Of a stretch of 64,000 bases of DNA, positions 16,658-25,297 are shown in pieces. How positions within the stretch are numbered: the stretch's first letter is position 1; each line of letters starts with the position of its first letter. Under the pieces are notes generated by a model, which worked only from the letters and a program-made list of their open reading frames with translations, was not told where the DNA came from and made no database searches. The stretch comes from Nitrospira_D sp019636945 (lineage in GTDB: Bacteria; Nitrospirota; Nitrospiria; Nitrospirales; Nitrospiraceae): positions 62,001 to 126,000 of the forward strand of contig NZ_JBLFBO010000005.1 of NCBI RefSeq assembly GCF_047338595.1. The letters run 5' to 3'. Made by a program: the position numbers and the translations under genes.

Positions 16658-18064
16658 ATGTACGAATCCTTCTATCAGCTCAAGACAAAACCATTCGCCC
16701 TCCTGCCGGACAGCAGTTTCCTCTATCAAGGCACAGAACATCAGGCGGCGTATAGTCTATTGGAATATGGCATTCTGAGTGAGGCCCCGTTTATGGTGCT
16801 GACGGGTGATCCCGGTGTCGGGAAGACCTCCCTCCTCCAGAAGCTCATCGCTGAGCATGGTGCCCGGCACAAAATTGGGCTGGTGACCAATGCGCGATAT
16901 GATATCGAGCAGCTCTTGCCATGGATTCTGTTGTCCCTCGGATTAAGCGCCAAACGGCTTGATCCTATCGAAGCCTACCACCTGTTTTCTGAGTTTCTGT
17001 CACAAGAGTCGAGACGGTCTCGACGCGTCATTCTCGTCATAGATGAAGCTCAAAGTTTGGGGGCCGAGTTGCTTGAAGAGTTGCGATTGTTGTCGAATAT
17101 GAACGATGGGAGGGCATTAAAACTGCAAATCATCCTCTCGGGTCAGCCCGATCTCTATACGCTGCTTCAACGGATCGATATGACTCAATTCGCCCAACGG
17201 ATTGTCGTCGACTATCATCTCAAACCATTATCGGAAACCGATACGGCAAATTGTATTCGCCATCGACTCCATGTCGCGGGTGGGCGTCCTACGCTTTTTA
17301 CCGATCAGGCCTGTGCGCTTGTGCATCGCTTGAGCCAAGGGAATCCACGACTGATTAATCAAGTCGCAGATATTACCCTGACCTATGGATACGCTGAACA
17401 AGCACGAACCATTACCGCAAAGTTGGTCGCTCAGGCCGCCATTGACAGGATCAAGGGGCGAATTCTCCCGCTCGCTGCCACGGAGGAATTAGTTGCTCTT
17501 GCATCGGCCCCGGACGAGCCCGCGGAACACCAAGGTTCCAGCCGAACGCTCTCATTGGAGCTGGTTGTCGATGAACCTTCCGAAGCCGCTTTGAGTCAGT
17601 CTTCGGAGGAGAGCTATCAACGAGCCATGGTCTTAAAAGAGCACGCGCAATTCAAAGAGGCCGTGGAACTCTTTCATGCAGCTGCCAGGGACAAGTCCCT
17701 GTGGTTCAAGGCCAATGCGCAGGTCGGTTTTTGTTATGTCAAGATGCGGGAGCCTCAGGCGGCGATCCAAGCCTTTTGCACCGCTCTGGATGATCCGATG
17801 GCACCGCCGAACGAGATCACGGATGTCCTCTACTGTTTGGGGCGCAGTCTTGAATCCGTTGGAAAGGTCGATCAGGCTCGAGAGGTGTATGACCGGATCA
17901 ATCAGTCCACTCCATCTTATAGAGATGTTCCCAGTCGGTTGAGACAACCGGGAACGTCTTCGAAGCGATCGGAGAAAGTTGATGGGCAGGCTCCAGCCAG
18001 ACATTCTTGGTTCAGTGGAATGATTGACAATGTGCAGCGGTTTCTTATTGGCAGCCACAAGTGA
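16658..18064 (+). CDS. Exosortase-locus AAA ATPase (ExeA/GspA-like) with C-terminal TPR
   Basis: A 468-residue ATPase. Residues 1-270 form an ExeA-type AAA domain: MYESFYQLKTKPFALLPD, Walker A GDPGVGKTS at 50-58, Walker B VILVIDEAQ near 125, sensor region LKLQIILSGQPDL. The family is the PEP-CTERM locus secretion ATPase (TIGR03015 type). Residues about 318-430 are two or three TPR-like repeats (YQRAMVLKEHAQFKEAVELF, CLGRSLESVGKVDQA) closely similar to the whole of the next gene product. The frame is open back to 16526, but that part lies in the repeat; ATG 16658 matches the family start. It lacks a transmembrane segment that would place it firmly in the membrane. Confidence 0.85.
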   Translation: MYESFYQLKTKPFALLPDSSFLYQGTEHQAAYSLLEYGILSEAPFMVLTGDPGVGKTSLLQKLIAEHGARHKIGLVTNARYDIEQLLPWILLSLGLSAKRLDPIEAYHLFSEFLSQESRRSRRVILVIDEAQSLGAELLEELRLLSNMNDGRALKLQIILSGQPDLYTLLQRIDMTQFAQRIVVDYHLKPLSETDTANCIRHRLHVAGGRPTLFTDQACALVHRLSQGNPRLINQVADITLTYGYAEQARTITAKLVAQAAIDRIKGRILPLAATEELVALASAPDEPAEHQGSSRTLSLELVVDEPSEAALSQSSEESYQRAMVLKEHAQFKEAVELFHAAARDKSLWFKANAQVGFCYVKMREPQAAIQAFCTALDDPMAPPNEITDVLYCLGRSLESVGKVDQAREVYDRINQSTPSYRDVPSRLRQPGTSSKRSEKVDGQAPARHSWFSGMIDNVQRFLIGSHK

Positions 18065-18102
18065 GTGTGTTCCACCATTCAGTGTGATCCTCGAAGACCT
18101 TC

Positions 18103-18531
18103 ATGTCTGATTCATCACAGGATATCTCCGATCTGTCCGTCAGTCCTGCGGAGCGCTATGAGCGAGGACTTGCGCTCAAACAGGCTGGACTGCATAAGGC
18201 TGCGATCGACCAGTTTGAAATGGCTGCTGTCGAGGCCGCATTGGCATTGAAGGCGTATGCACAGATCGGACTTTGCTATAAACTGGCTGGTTGCTATGAA
18301 GAGGCTGTTCCGGCCTTTCAAAAGGCGCTGAATGTGACGACGGCCTCATCAAAGGAAACCGTGCAGATCCTGTATGTTCTCGGTCGCACGCTGGAATCAT
18401 TAGGGCGTGTTGCGGAAACACTCGAAGCGTATCGGTGGATTCGACGGGAAGATCCGGACTACCGAGATGTGACAGTACGGATTGCGCGTTTGAGTACCAG
18501 GCGTCCGGCTGTCGGTACGAAAAAGAATTAA
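18103..18531 (+). CDS. Small TPR protein paralogous to the preceding ATPase tail
   Basis: A 142-residue protein made almost wholly of TPR-like helices (ERGLALKQAGLHKAAIDQFE, AYAQIGLCYKLAGCYEEAV, YVLGRTLESLGRVAETLEAY). It aligns end to end with the C-terminal TPR part of the upstream ATPase, including the shared YRDV near the end. No signal peptide, so it is probably cytoplasmic. It likely arose by duplication of that module and may compete for or share its binding partner; this is inference. It is the last gene of the polysaccharide run. Confidence 0.7.
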   Translation: MSDSSQDISDLSVSPAERYERGLALKQAGLHKAAIDQFEMAAVEAALALKAYAQIGLCYKLAGCYEEAVPAFQKALNVTTASSKETVQILYVLGRTLESLGRVAETLEAYRWIRREDPDYRDVTVRIARLSTRRPAVGTKKN

Positions 18532-19110
18532 TGCCCAGGTAAACTTTGCAGGTGTCTACATTTGGCAATCAGATTCTCGCCGCTGCAAGCGCATGAGTTT
18601 CCGGCGGATGAGATCATCTGCGGGCAGGAGTATTTGATTCCAGGTTCATTCAGGTCGGTATGACGGAAGGTCCTCCAGTTAGATCTGCTGAGGCTCTTGA
18701 ACGATCGCAAGTAATGTGGTCGATATCTGCTGAGTCATTGTCTTCCTCCTGGTTTTCCCAAGCATATAAAGGATTTCAGGTGCCTCTGCTTGGAGTGGTT
18801 CTGGCGGGGAGCAGCTGAACTCCGGCGGTTGGTATAACATGCATTTCGTTTCAACCACGGTGAGGTCGTTCAATACACTGTTTTCAGAGTTCCAACTATG
18901 GGATGGTGTCAAATTCGGACAAGCGTGGCTGCGCTGATGGAAGCAGTCTGGACTGTTGCAGACCCTTGGGGTGTGTGACTCCGGCAGGGAAGTCGGTTGA
19001 GTGTGGTCAGGAAGGCAGGGCCTTGGTGTTGAACGTAGGTGCCTGGTTTTGGAGAAACGAAAGAAGTTTACCTCTCGGGTACGGCGTGGTCTTGAGCAGC
19101 ACGGATTGTG
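18532..19110. other. Intergenic region after the exosortase locus
   Basis: A 579-base stretch between convergent genes. On the minus strand a 19-codon frame (18738-18679, beginning MTQQISTTLL) has a textbook AGGAGGA five bases before its ATG, and lies at the end of a longer open frame starting at 18912. An overlapping frame (18710-18528) has four cysteines, CACSGENLIAKC being the densest part. None of these resembles a known protein. No terminator, repeat or RNA gene was seen. Confidence 0.4.
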
Positions 19111-20664
19111 TTATGATTTCCGGATTTCCATCGGTACGCCGGTGAATTGAACCCGCCGGCGAAAGACCTGTTCGAAAAGATCGGCTCGGCTCTTCGCGGC
19201 CCAGAGTTCCATCTCTGCGTCGCCCGTGAGCTGCACCTCGATGGTAACCAGCTTCCCAAGTTTGACCTGCAGGCGTTGGATCAGCGAAAAATGGGTCCGG
19301 TCGAGCCCATCCGCGATTCGCAACAGCGAGGCTAGGATCTTGACAGTGCGTTGGAGGCGAGGCGGCAGGCTAGTGAATTCTTCGTGTTTGAGCGTCGGCA
19401 AAGACCGTCGGTGGTAGCGAGCGATATTGGCGACCACATCAATGTCTTCAGCCGTCAACCCACCAAGATCGCTGTGTTTGATGAGGTAGTACGCGTGCTT
19501 GTGATGTTGTCTGGGATTAATATGATACCCCACGTCGTGCAGGATGGCGGCATATTCGAGCCAGGTACGTGCCTGGTCTCCGAGGTGATGCTCGCGCTTG
19601 GTCTGGTCAAACAACTGTAAGGCCAAATCAGCCACATGGAGCGAATGACTCTCCGGGGCATGACAGCGCCGAGCCAGACCGATTACGTTTCGACGGCGGA
19701 CGTCAGGAAAATCCTGTTCGGCCTTCAATCCTTCGCGATGACGGGCGATAAAGTCATAGATGATTCCCTCTCGAATGGCCTTGTCACAGAGCGTGATCTG
19801 CTGAAGACCGGATAGTTCGAGCAGGCATCGAAGCACGACGGTGGTGGGCAGTAGGGTATCGACTCGTTTGGGATCCAGACCTGGAATAGCCAAACGGTCT
19901 TTCACCGATGAACGGGCCAGCTCAGCTTCAAGGCTTCGGATATGTTTCAAGAGAACGGTTGCCAGGTTGTGTTGTGGAAGCGGCCGACCCGTTTGACGAA
20001 GATGGACGACCTCGCCCACGTTGCCGGCCATGCCTGAGGTGGCGACCAGCGAGTGAAAGTTCTTCATCTTAAAGGATCCAATGGCGTCACGGAGATGGGT
20101 CGTGACGAGGGTTGCGAGTGTCCGCATCATGGCTTGCGATGGCGGTGTCTTCGGGAGGCATTGCTCGGTGAGCCGGATTGCCCCCAGTTTGAGGCTGGTG
20201 CCGTGCATCAGGCCATCTCGATTCCCCACGATCAACTCGACCGATCCACCGCCGATATCAACAACCAACGTCGGTCCGTCCGGGAGGGCGATACTGTGTT
20301 TGACGCCGAGAAAGATGAGCCGGGCTTCTTCCACCCCGCTGATCACACGTACTCGTAGGCCGATCTGTTCCAGAATCATCGCAACAAACTCGCCGCCATT
20401 TTGAGCTTCACGCACCGCGCTGGTCGCCACAGCGATGATACGCTCGAACCCCTTGTTGCGGGCGAGCGTGACCAATGTCTTGAGTACATTCATCGCACGA
20501 GCCATGGATTCGTCGGACAAGCGCCTGGTGGCGAACACGCCGTTGCCCAATCGGGTCATGTCTTTGAACCGATCCAGGATTTTGAAGCTGGCATCAGGTA
20601 GGATTTCTGCCAGCACCATGTGAATGGAGTTTGTTCCGATATCGATAACGGCAAGTTTGGACAC
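19111..20664 (-). CDS. ppx: Exopolyphosphatase / GppA family phosphatase with HD domain
   Basis: A 517-residue cytoplasmic enzyme of the ASKHA fold that removes phosphate from polyphosphate, or from pppGpp in GppA members. N-terminal motifs: AVIDIGTNSIHMVLAE (phosphate 1), AVATSAVREAQNG, VVDIGGGSVELIVG (phosphate 2), and SGMAGNV. The C-terminal part (about 320-500) is an HD-type domain (EYAAILHDVGYHINPRQHH, with GYHI and the following HKHAYYLI). Length and domains match bacterial Ppx rather than short Ppx2 forms. The two activities cannot be separated from the sequence. Start ATG 20664; GAGAGG upstream on the minus strand is the probable ribosome site. Confidence 0.9.
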   Translation of the reverse strand: MSKLAVIDIGTNSIHMVLAEILPDASFKILDRFKDMTRLGNGVFATRRLSDESMARAMNVLKTLVTLARNKGFERIIAVATSAVREAQNGGEFVAMILEQIGLRVRVISGVEEARLIFLGVKHSIALPDGPTLVVDIGGGSVELIVGNRDGLMHGTSLKLGAIRLTEQCLPKTPPSQAMMRTLATLVTTHLRDAIGSFKMKNFHSLVATSGMAGNVGEVVHLRQTGRPLPQHNLATVLLKHIRSLEAELARSSVKDRLAIPGLDPKRVDTLLPTTVVLRCLLELSGLQQITLCDKAIREGIIYDFIARHREGLKAEQDFPDVRRRNVIGLARRCHAPESHSLHVADLALQLFDQTKREHHLGDQARTWLEYAAILHDVGYHINPRQHHKHAYYLIKHSDLGGLTAEDIDVVANIARYHRRSLPTLKHEEFTSLPPRLQRTVKILASLLRIADGLDRTHFSLIQRLQVKLGKLVTIEVQLTGDAEMELWAAKSRADLFEQVFRRRVQFTGVPMEIRKS

Positions 20665-20798
20665 GACACGACCTCTCTTGCAAGCCAGTAGGGACCTTAA
20701 TGAACAACAAGGGGTCTGTCAAGAAGCGGAGTGTGAACAACGTGTGACAATCGCGGGAGAGTCTGCCGGCGTGGCGCAGCGCAGTTTTATCCGATGGT

Positions 20799-21365
20799 CT
20801 ACTGGACGACCAGATGAACACTTCGATTCTTTTGTCGACATTCGCTGCTGTGTTCAAAGCAGAGCGGACGGTCTTTGCCGTAGCTGGTGGTTGAGATGTC
20901 TGTCAGGACACCGAGTCGTCGAAGATAGGCCTTGACGTTCTTGGCCCGACGCTCGCCCAGCACGAGATTATATGCGGATGTGCCGATATCATCGCCGCGC
21001 CCCTCCAAGATGAGCCGGGTGATACTGTCTTGCTGCAGCTGTTTTGCATCGGACTCCAGGACGTGGAGGGCGTCCCCCTGGATGGCCTCTTGATCGAAGT
21101 CAAACAAGATGTCGGCCAACATTCCGGCATCCAAGCCAGTGGCGTTTCGTGCCGTCAGTTCAGACTGCATGGCAGGATGTGTACGTGAGCCGGTGAGGTG
21201 GGCATCATTCGGGGGGATCTCCTTAATCGCTGGTTCAGCGATCCGTTCTTCCTGCCCACGCAGATCTTGTCCGATGAGGGAGCCTGATTTAGAAGAACAT
21301 CCATGCATCAGCAGAACGGTAAGGCCGAAGAGGCTGACGAGCGTTACACTGCGTACCGGTGTCAT
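20799..21365 (-). CDS. OmpA-family (Pal-like) lipoprotein
   Basis: A 188-residue outer-membrane lipoprotein. The start ATG 21365 places a signal peptide directly before the lipobox (LLMHGC); the open frame reaches 21428, but that start would prefix an unneeded polar lead. The C-terminal OmpA domain (about 85-188) contains ILFDFDQEAIQ, the peptidoglycan-binding block LILEGRGDDIGTSAYNLVLG and ERRAKNVKAYLRRLGV. The classical NxxLSxxRA motif is changed to YNLVLGERRA. It would tie the outer membrane to the wall. The gene starts just after the large fusion gene ends (34 bases) and may be co-transcribed with it. Confidence 0.85.
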   Translation of the reverse strand: MTPVRSVTLVSLFGLTVLLMHGCSSKSGSLIGQDLRGQEERIAEPAIKEIPPNDAHLTGSRTHPAMQSELTARNATGLDAGMLADILFDFDQEAIQGDALHVLESDAKQLQQDSITRLILEGRGDDIGTSAYNLVLGERRAKNVKAYLRRLGVLTDISTTSYGKDRPLCFEHSSECRQKNRSVHLVVQ

Positions 21366-21399
21366 ATGGTCTGCCTTTGAGTGAAGGGCATGCCGACCG

Positions 21400-24300
21400 T
21401 CACTGGAGGAGTGCGTGTGCGGCTTCATAGATCGGCCCGAGCTCGCTGATCGGTGTCCAGTTCAAGACGGCTAATGAATCCTCAACATACGATGGCGTTC
21501 GCATGCCGTTGAGGACGCAGGTCACTCCAGGTGTGCTGCTGAGTATCCAGAACATGTTCTGGGAGAGAGAGGCAGCGCGCGGTGCGTCCGGCAAGAGCGG
21601 AGCAATGGCGCGGGTGATTTGTTCGGTCTGGGCTCGACTCCGCAGGGTTGCTTCATGCCTGAATGCACGGAGAAGAGTCAGGAACTCAGGAATATAGCGT
21701 TGCCGCCAGTGTTCCCACTGTTCAGCCGTAGTCCCGGAGAGCTGGCGCGAAAGCAGTTGGAGAATCCGATTCACTCGGGGAGCAATCATGTGATGCTCGA
21801 GCTGTTCCCAATGTTCGAGCCCTTGAATCTGTGGAAGGATACCGCGCAGCTCCCCGGCCCAATTGAAGTAGTCGCTCGGCGACATCTCGGTTCCAGTCGA
21901 TTGGATATGTGGGGCCAGGGAGGCCAGGTATTCCTGCTCAAGTGCCTCGATGGTGCTCAGTTGCTGATCGAGCGCAATCGACGTGTCCTCAACGGGAAGT
22001 TCCGCGAGTCGGATCATCTTGTTCCGTGCCACCATGGCGTTCAGCGGCCGATTCACCAGCACGGCAATGTTGTGCTGACGGGCATAGGCAAGAACGGTCT
22101 GTGCGCATGATGGGCCTGTATTGGCTTGTGTGGCGGGCCCTGATTCGAAAAGATTCATCGGGCACTGTACGACCTGAAAGTGGTGGGGAGATGCTCCGAG
22201 AGAGCGTGCGGCTTTTTCAGCTGCTTGCACCATGAGCGAGAGGGATGTCCCTTCTGGATCATCGGCGGACGATGCGATGGTATTCGAGGATACACCATAG
22301 TATTGAAGACGTCCAGCCGCCACCTGGGTCTCAAAATAGGCAAAGGCTCGCTGCAGGCGATCGTAGAACTCGGTACGCAGCTTCTCGATATCTGCAACGC
22401 TGCGATGCCTGGCCTCCAAGAGAAAATATTCCGGATTATGAAGCAGGCAGATGTCGAGCGTAGTCAGCCCAAGGCGATCCAGTGATGATGTCAGCTGGTC
22501 CGCCAAGAATTCCGGATGAATGCAATGCCAAATCCCATCCCCATACTTCACCATGTCGGGGTACGGGTGTCCAGTCCGTTCCTTCGCTTCGGCGATCTTC
22601 AGATTCTGTCCTTGGATGTACCCGATTTTTGAGACCACGATGATCTCATTGCGCTGAACCTCACCGGATGCAACAAGTTCGGCCAGCACGGAGCCCACCA
22701 ACCGTTCGCTGTCTCCGTCCGTGTAGTTTGTAGAGGTGTCGATGAGGTTGCACGAGGTTCGTAGAGCCTGTATGAGAGCAGCCCGATGCTCAGCATGCTG
22801 AGTGTCGACCCGATAGGTGCCAAACCCAATCCTTGTCGTGGTGAGGCCTGTCGTACCGAGGGGCGTCAGCCCCTGTGCCAGATTAGCCTGTCCGCTCCGC
22901 GACAGTATACGGGATGCGTAAGTCGCTGTACCCTGTGTGGTCGCTTGTCCCGGCAGCCGGGCGCCGCTCAGCATCCTTGGTTCATTCTGTACGTTCAAGG
23001 AGGTGGACTGATCGGCTTGTATGGCCTCCGTCACAAGACGAGGGTCTGTGATCGGCTGTCGGCAGGTGTAATTTCGGCAGATGTAGAGGCTGGGCATACC
23101 GGAAACGGTTGGCCTGTCTTTCAAAAGAGGCAAGGATGACGGTGTCAATGGTGAGCTTGCCGCGATGATGCGATTGGGCAGATAGCATTGGGCCACGGCT
23201 TGTTGAAGCGAGCTAAGCGATCCCTGCACGGCATTACCGATAAAAGCCAGTTCCACCGGACCTTCGGTCAAAAAGTCAACGACCGCAAGACTCTTGGCAA
23301 ATGCACGGGGATAGCGGGTCATCTGCCGGCCGTAGGCACGCATTGCGGCGGTCGCAGCACGGCGCCAGTCGTCTCGATCAAAGTGAAAGGACAGTCGAGC
23401 CAGGGCAGATGCTGCCACCGCGTTGGCGCTTGGCGTCGCACCGTCTGTACCCTCGCGGTGACGCAGGATGAGCGCTTCGTGCTGTTTTGCCGTGGTGAAG
23501 AATCCGCCCTGCTCCGCGTCCCGAAAGTCTGTCATCAAGTAGTCGGCCAATCGTGCGGCGGCAAAGAGATAGGATTCAGCGGCGCCAGCTTCGTAGAGAT
23601 CCACCAGGCCTTCGGCCAGGTAGGCATAGTCTTCCAGATAGGCGTCGAGATGTGCGCGGCCGGCTCGTGAGGTGCGGAAGAGGCGTCCATCAGGTTTGGT
23701 ATGGTGTCGGAGTAAGTAGTCGGCTGTCTGGGTAGCGTGTCGGAGATATCGAACGTCGCCAAAGACTCGCGCGGCTTCAGCCATGGCTGAGAGCATCATC
23801 CCGTTCCATGAGGTGATGATCTTGTCATCAAGTCCGGGAGGGACGCGCTGCCGCCTGGCTTCATACAGCAGGGGCTTCACCCGTGAGGCGGTATTCAGGA
23901 GCTCATCCGGTGTGAGCTGGAGTTGTCTCGCCACGTCCTCAATGGGTTGGAGACGATTGGGGATGCTTGTGTGTTCCCAATTGCCTGATTTCGTGATGTC
24001 GTACAAGGCACAAAATCGCCGACTGTCTTCGTCGTTCCGGAGCACTTCCTGAACCTGAGTCGGAGTCCAGACAAAAAACTTTCCTTCCTCACCTTCTGAG
24101 TCGGCATCAGTCGAGGAGTAGAATCCACCATCAGGCCCGGTCATTTCACGGCAGATATAATTAAGCACATCAGACGCCACGTCACGATAGCGTGGCGTCT
24201 TGGTGACTTGGTAGGCTTCGACATACACACGTGCCAGCAACGCGTTGTCGTAGAGCATCTTTTCAAAATGAGGGACCAGCCATCGGGCGTCCGTTGAGTA

Positions 24301-25080
24301 GCGCGCGAAGCCGCCACCGACATGATCGTAGATCCCACCGGCTGCCATCATATCGAGAGTCTTGGTGACCATGGCAAGTGTGTGAGCATCGCCCGATCGT
24401 CGATGGCTGCGAAGGAGCAATGATAATCCCGTGGCGGGGGGAAACTTCGGCGCCGTTCCGAAGCCTCCATGGGTCTCGTCGAACTCGTCTTTAAACTGAA
24501 TCACTACCTCTTCCATGACTGCTTCACTGATCGAGACTGGAGAGATCTGCTGACGTGAGCCTTGCAACTGCGCGGTCAGCTCTTGAGCCTGCTCCAGGAC
24601 CTCTGAGGGGTGTGTCTCCCAATAGTCGGCAATCTTCTTCAACACGGAGCCGAAGCCTGGCCGCCCCCAACGGTCTTCGGGGGGAAAGTACGTGCCGGCA
24701 AAAAACGGTTGCTGCGCAGGTGTCAGAAAGACGGTCATCGGCCACCCACCTTGCCCATGATTCATGGCGATTGTGGCGGCCATATAGATCTCATCGAGAT
24801 CGGGTCGCTCCTCCCGATCGACCTTGATACAGATGAACCAGCGATTCATGAGTTCCGCAATGGCCTGGTTCTCAAACGATTCCCGTTCCATGACATGGCA
24901 CCAGTGGCAGGCGGAATATCCGATGGAGAGGAGAATGGGACGATTTTTTTCTTTCGCGAGCTGCAGCGCTTCTTGCCCCCAGGGGTACCAGTCGACCGGG
25001 TTGTAGGCGTGCTGCAACAGGTAGGGGCTGGTTTCGTGAAGGAGTCGATTCGGTTTCTTTTCGGTATAAGGTGATGACAT
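21400..25080 (-). CDS. Fusion of DUF255 (YyaL/SSP411-like) protein and aldo/keto reductase
   Basis: A 1226-residue two-part protein. Residues 1-about 690 are the DUF255/thioredoxin-like family: NRLLHETSPYLLQHAYNPVD, the redox motif Cys58-His-Trp-Cys61, GGWPMTVFLTP, FFAGTYFPPED, then an alpha/alpha toroid (GGIYDHVGGGFARYSTD, SWNGMMLSAMAEA). Residues about 735-1226 are an aldo/keto reductase: GFGTYRVDTQ near 752, the catalytic Asp/Tyr in LIDTSTNYTDGD, Lys in VVSKIGYIQ and His in CLLHNPEYF. DUF255 proteins have no firm function; the reductase part should use NADPH on a carbonyl. No stop or frameshift separates the parts, so it looks like a true fusion. No signal peptide. Confidence 0.87.
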   Translation of the reverse strand: MSSPYTEKKPNRLLHETSPYLLQHAYNPVDWYPWGQEALQLAKEKNRPILLSIGYSACHWCHVMERESFENQAIAELMNRWFICIKVDREERPDLDEIYMAATIAMNHGQGGWPMTVFLTPAQQPFFAGTYFPPEDRWGRPGFGSVLKKIADYWETHPSEVLEQAQELTAQLQGSRQQISPVSISEAVMEEVVIQFKDEFDETHGGFGTAPKFPPATGLSLLLRSHRRSGDAHTLAMVTKTLDMMAAGGIYDHVGGGFARYSTDARWLVPHFEKMLYDNALLARVYVEAYQVTKTPRYRDVASDVLNYICREMTGPDGGFYSSTDADSEGEEGKFFVWTPTQVQEVLRNDEDSRRFCALYDITKSGNWEHTSIPNRLQPIEDVARQLQLTPDELLNTASRVKPLLYEARRQRVPPGLDDKIITSWNGMMLSAMAEAARVFGDVRYLRHATQTADYLLRHHTKPDGRLFRTSRAGRAHLDAYLEDYAYLAEGLVDLYEAGAAESYLFAAARLADYLMTDFRDAEQGGFFTTAKQHEALILRHREGTDGATPSANAVAASALARLSFHFDRDDWRRAATAAMRAYGRQMTRYPRAFAKSLAVVDFLTEGPVELAFIGNAVQGSLSSLQQAVAQCYLPNRIIAASSPLTPSSLPLLKDRPTVSGMPSLYICRNYTCRQPITDPRLVTEAIQADQSTSLNVQNEPRMLSGARLPGQATTQGTATYASRILSRSGQANLAQGLTPLGTTGLTTTRIGFGTYRVDTQHAEHRAALIQALRTSCNLIDTSTNYTDGDSERLVGSVLAELVASGEVQRNEIIVVSKIGYIQGQNLKIAEAKERTGHPYPDMVKYGDGIWHCIHPEFLADQLTSSLDRLGLTTLDICLLHNPEYFLLEARHRSVADIEKLRTEFYDRLQRAFAYFETQVAAGRLQYYGVSSNTIASSADDPEGTSLSLMVQAAEKAARSLGASPHHFQVVQCPMNLFESGPATQANTGPSCAQTVLAYARQHNIAVLVNRPLNAMVARNKMIRLAELPVEDTSIALDQQLSTIEALEQEYLASLAPHIQSTGTEMSPSDYFNWAGELRGILPQIQGLEHWEQLEHHMIAPRVNRILQLLSRQLSGTTAEQWEHWRQRYIPEFLTLLRAFRHEATLRSRAQTEQITRAIAPLLPDAPRAASLSQNMFWILSSTPGVTCVLNGMRTPSYVEDSLAVLNWTPISELGPIYEAAHALLQ

Positions 25081-25145
25081 AAGCTCAACCTAGCATCGTG
25101 ATGAGAAGAGCGTCAACGGAGATGAGACGCAGGCGAAACGTCTCT

Positions 25146-25188
25146 CGCCCTTCGACGGGACTCAGGGCCGTGAGTATGTCGAACGGTG
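25146..25188. repeat. Palindromic interspersed element
   Basis: An imperfect hairpin with outer arms TTCGAC (25151-25156) / GTCGAA (25178-25183) and inner arms ACTCA / TGAGT. It resembles the CCCTTCGAC...CTCAGGGC palindromes that are scattered through many bacterial genomes. It lies between divergent genes. Confidence 0.5.
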
Positions 25189-25297
25189 AAGCGTGAATCG
25201 CATTTTACGAACCCAGAACAAGATAACGATTTCTTCCCACCCTACGCTTCATGAACGACGTGTTTGTGGTAGGCTTCATCGGAGGAAGGGGAGCCCT

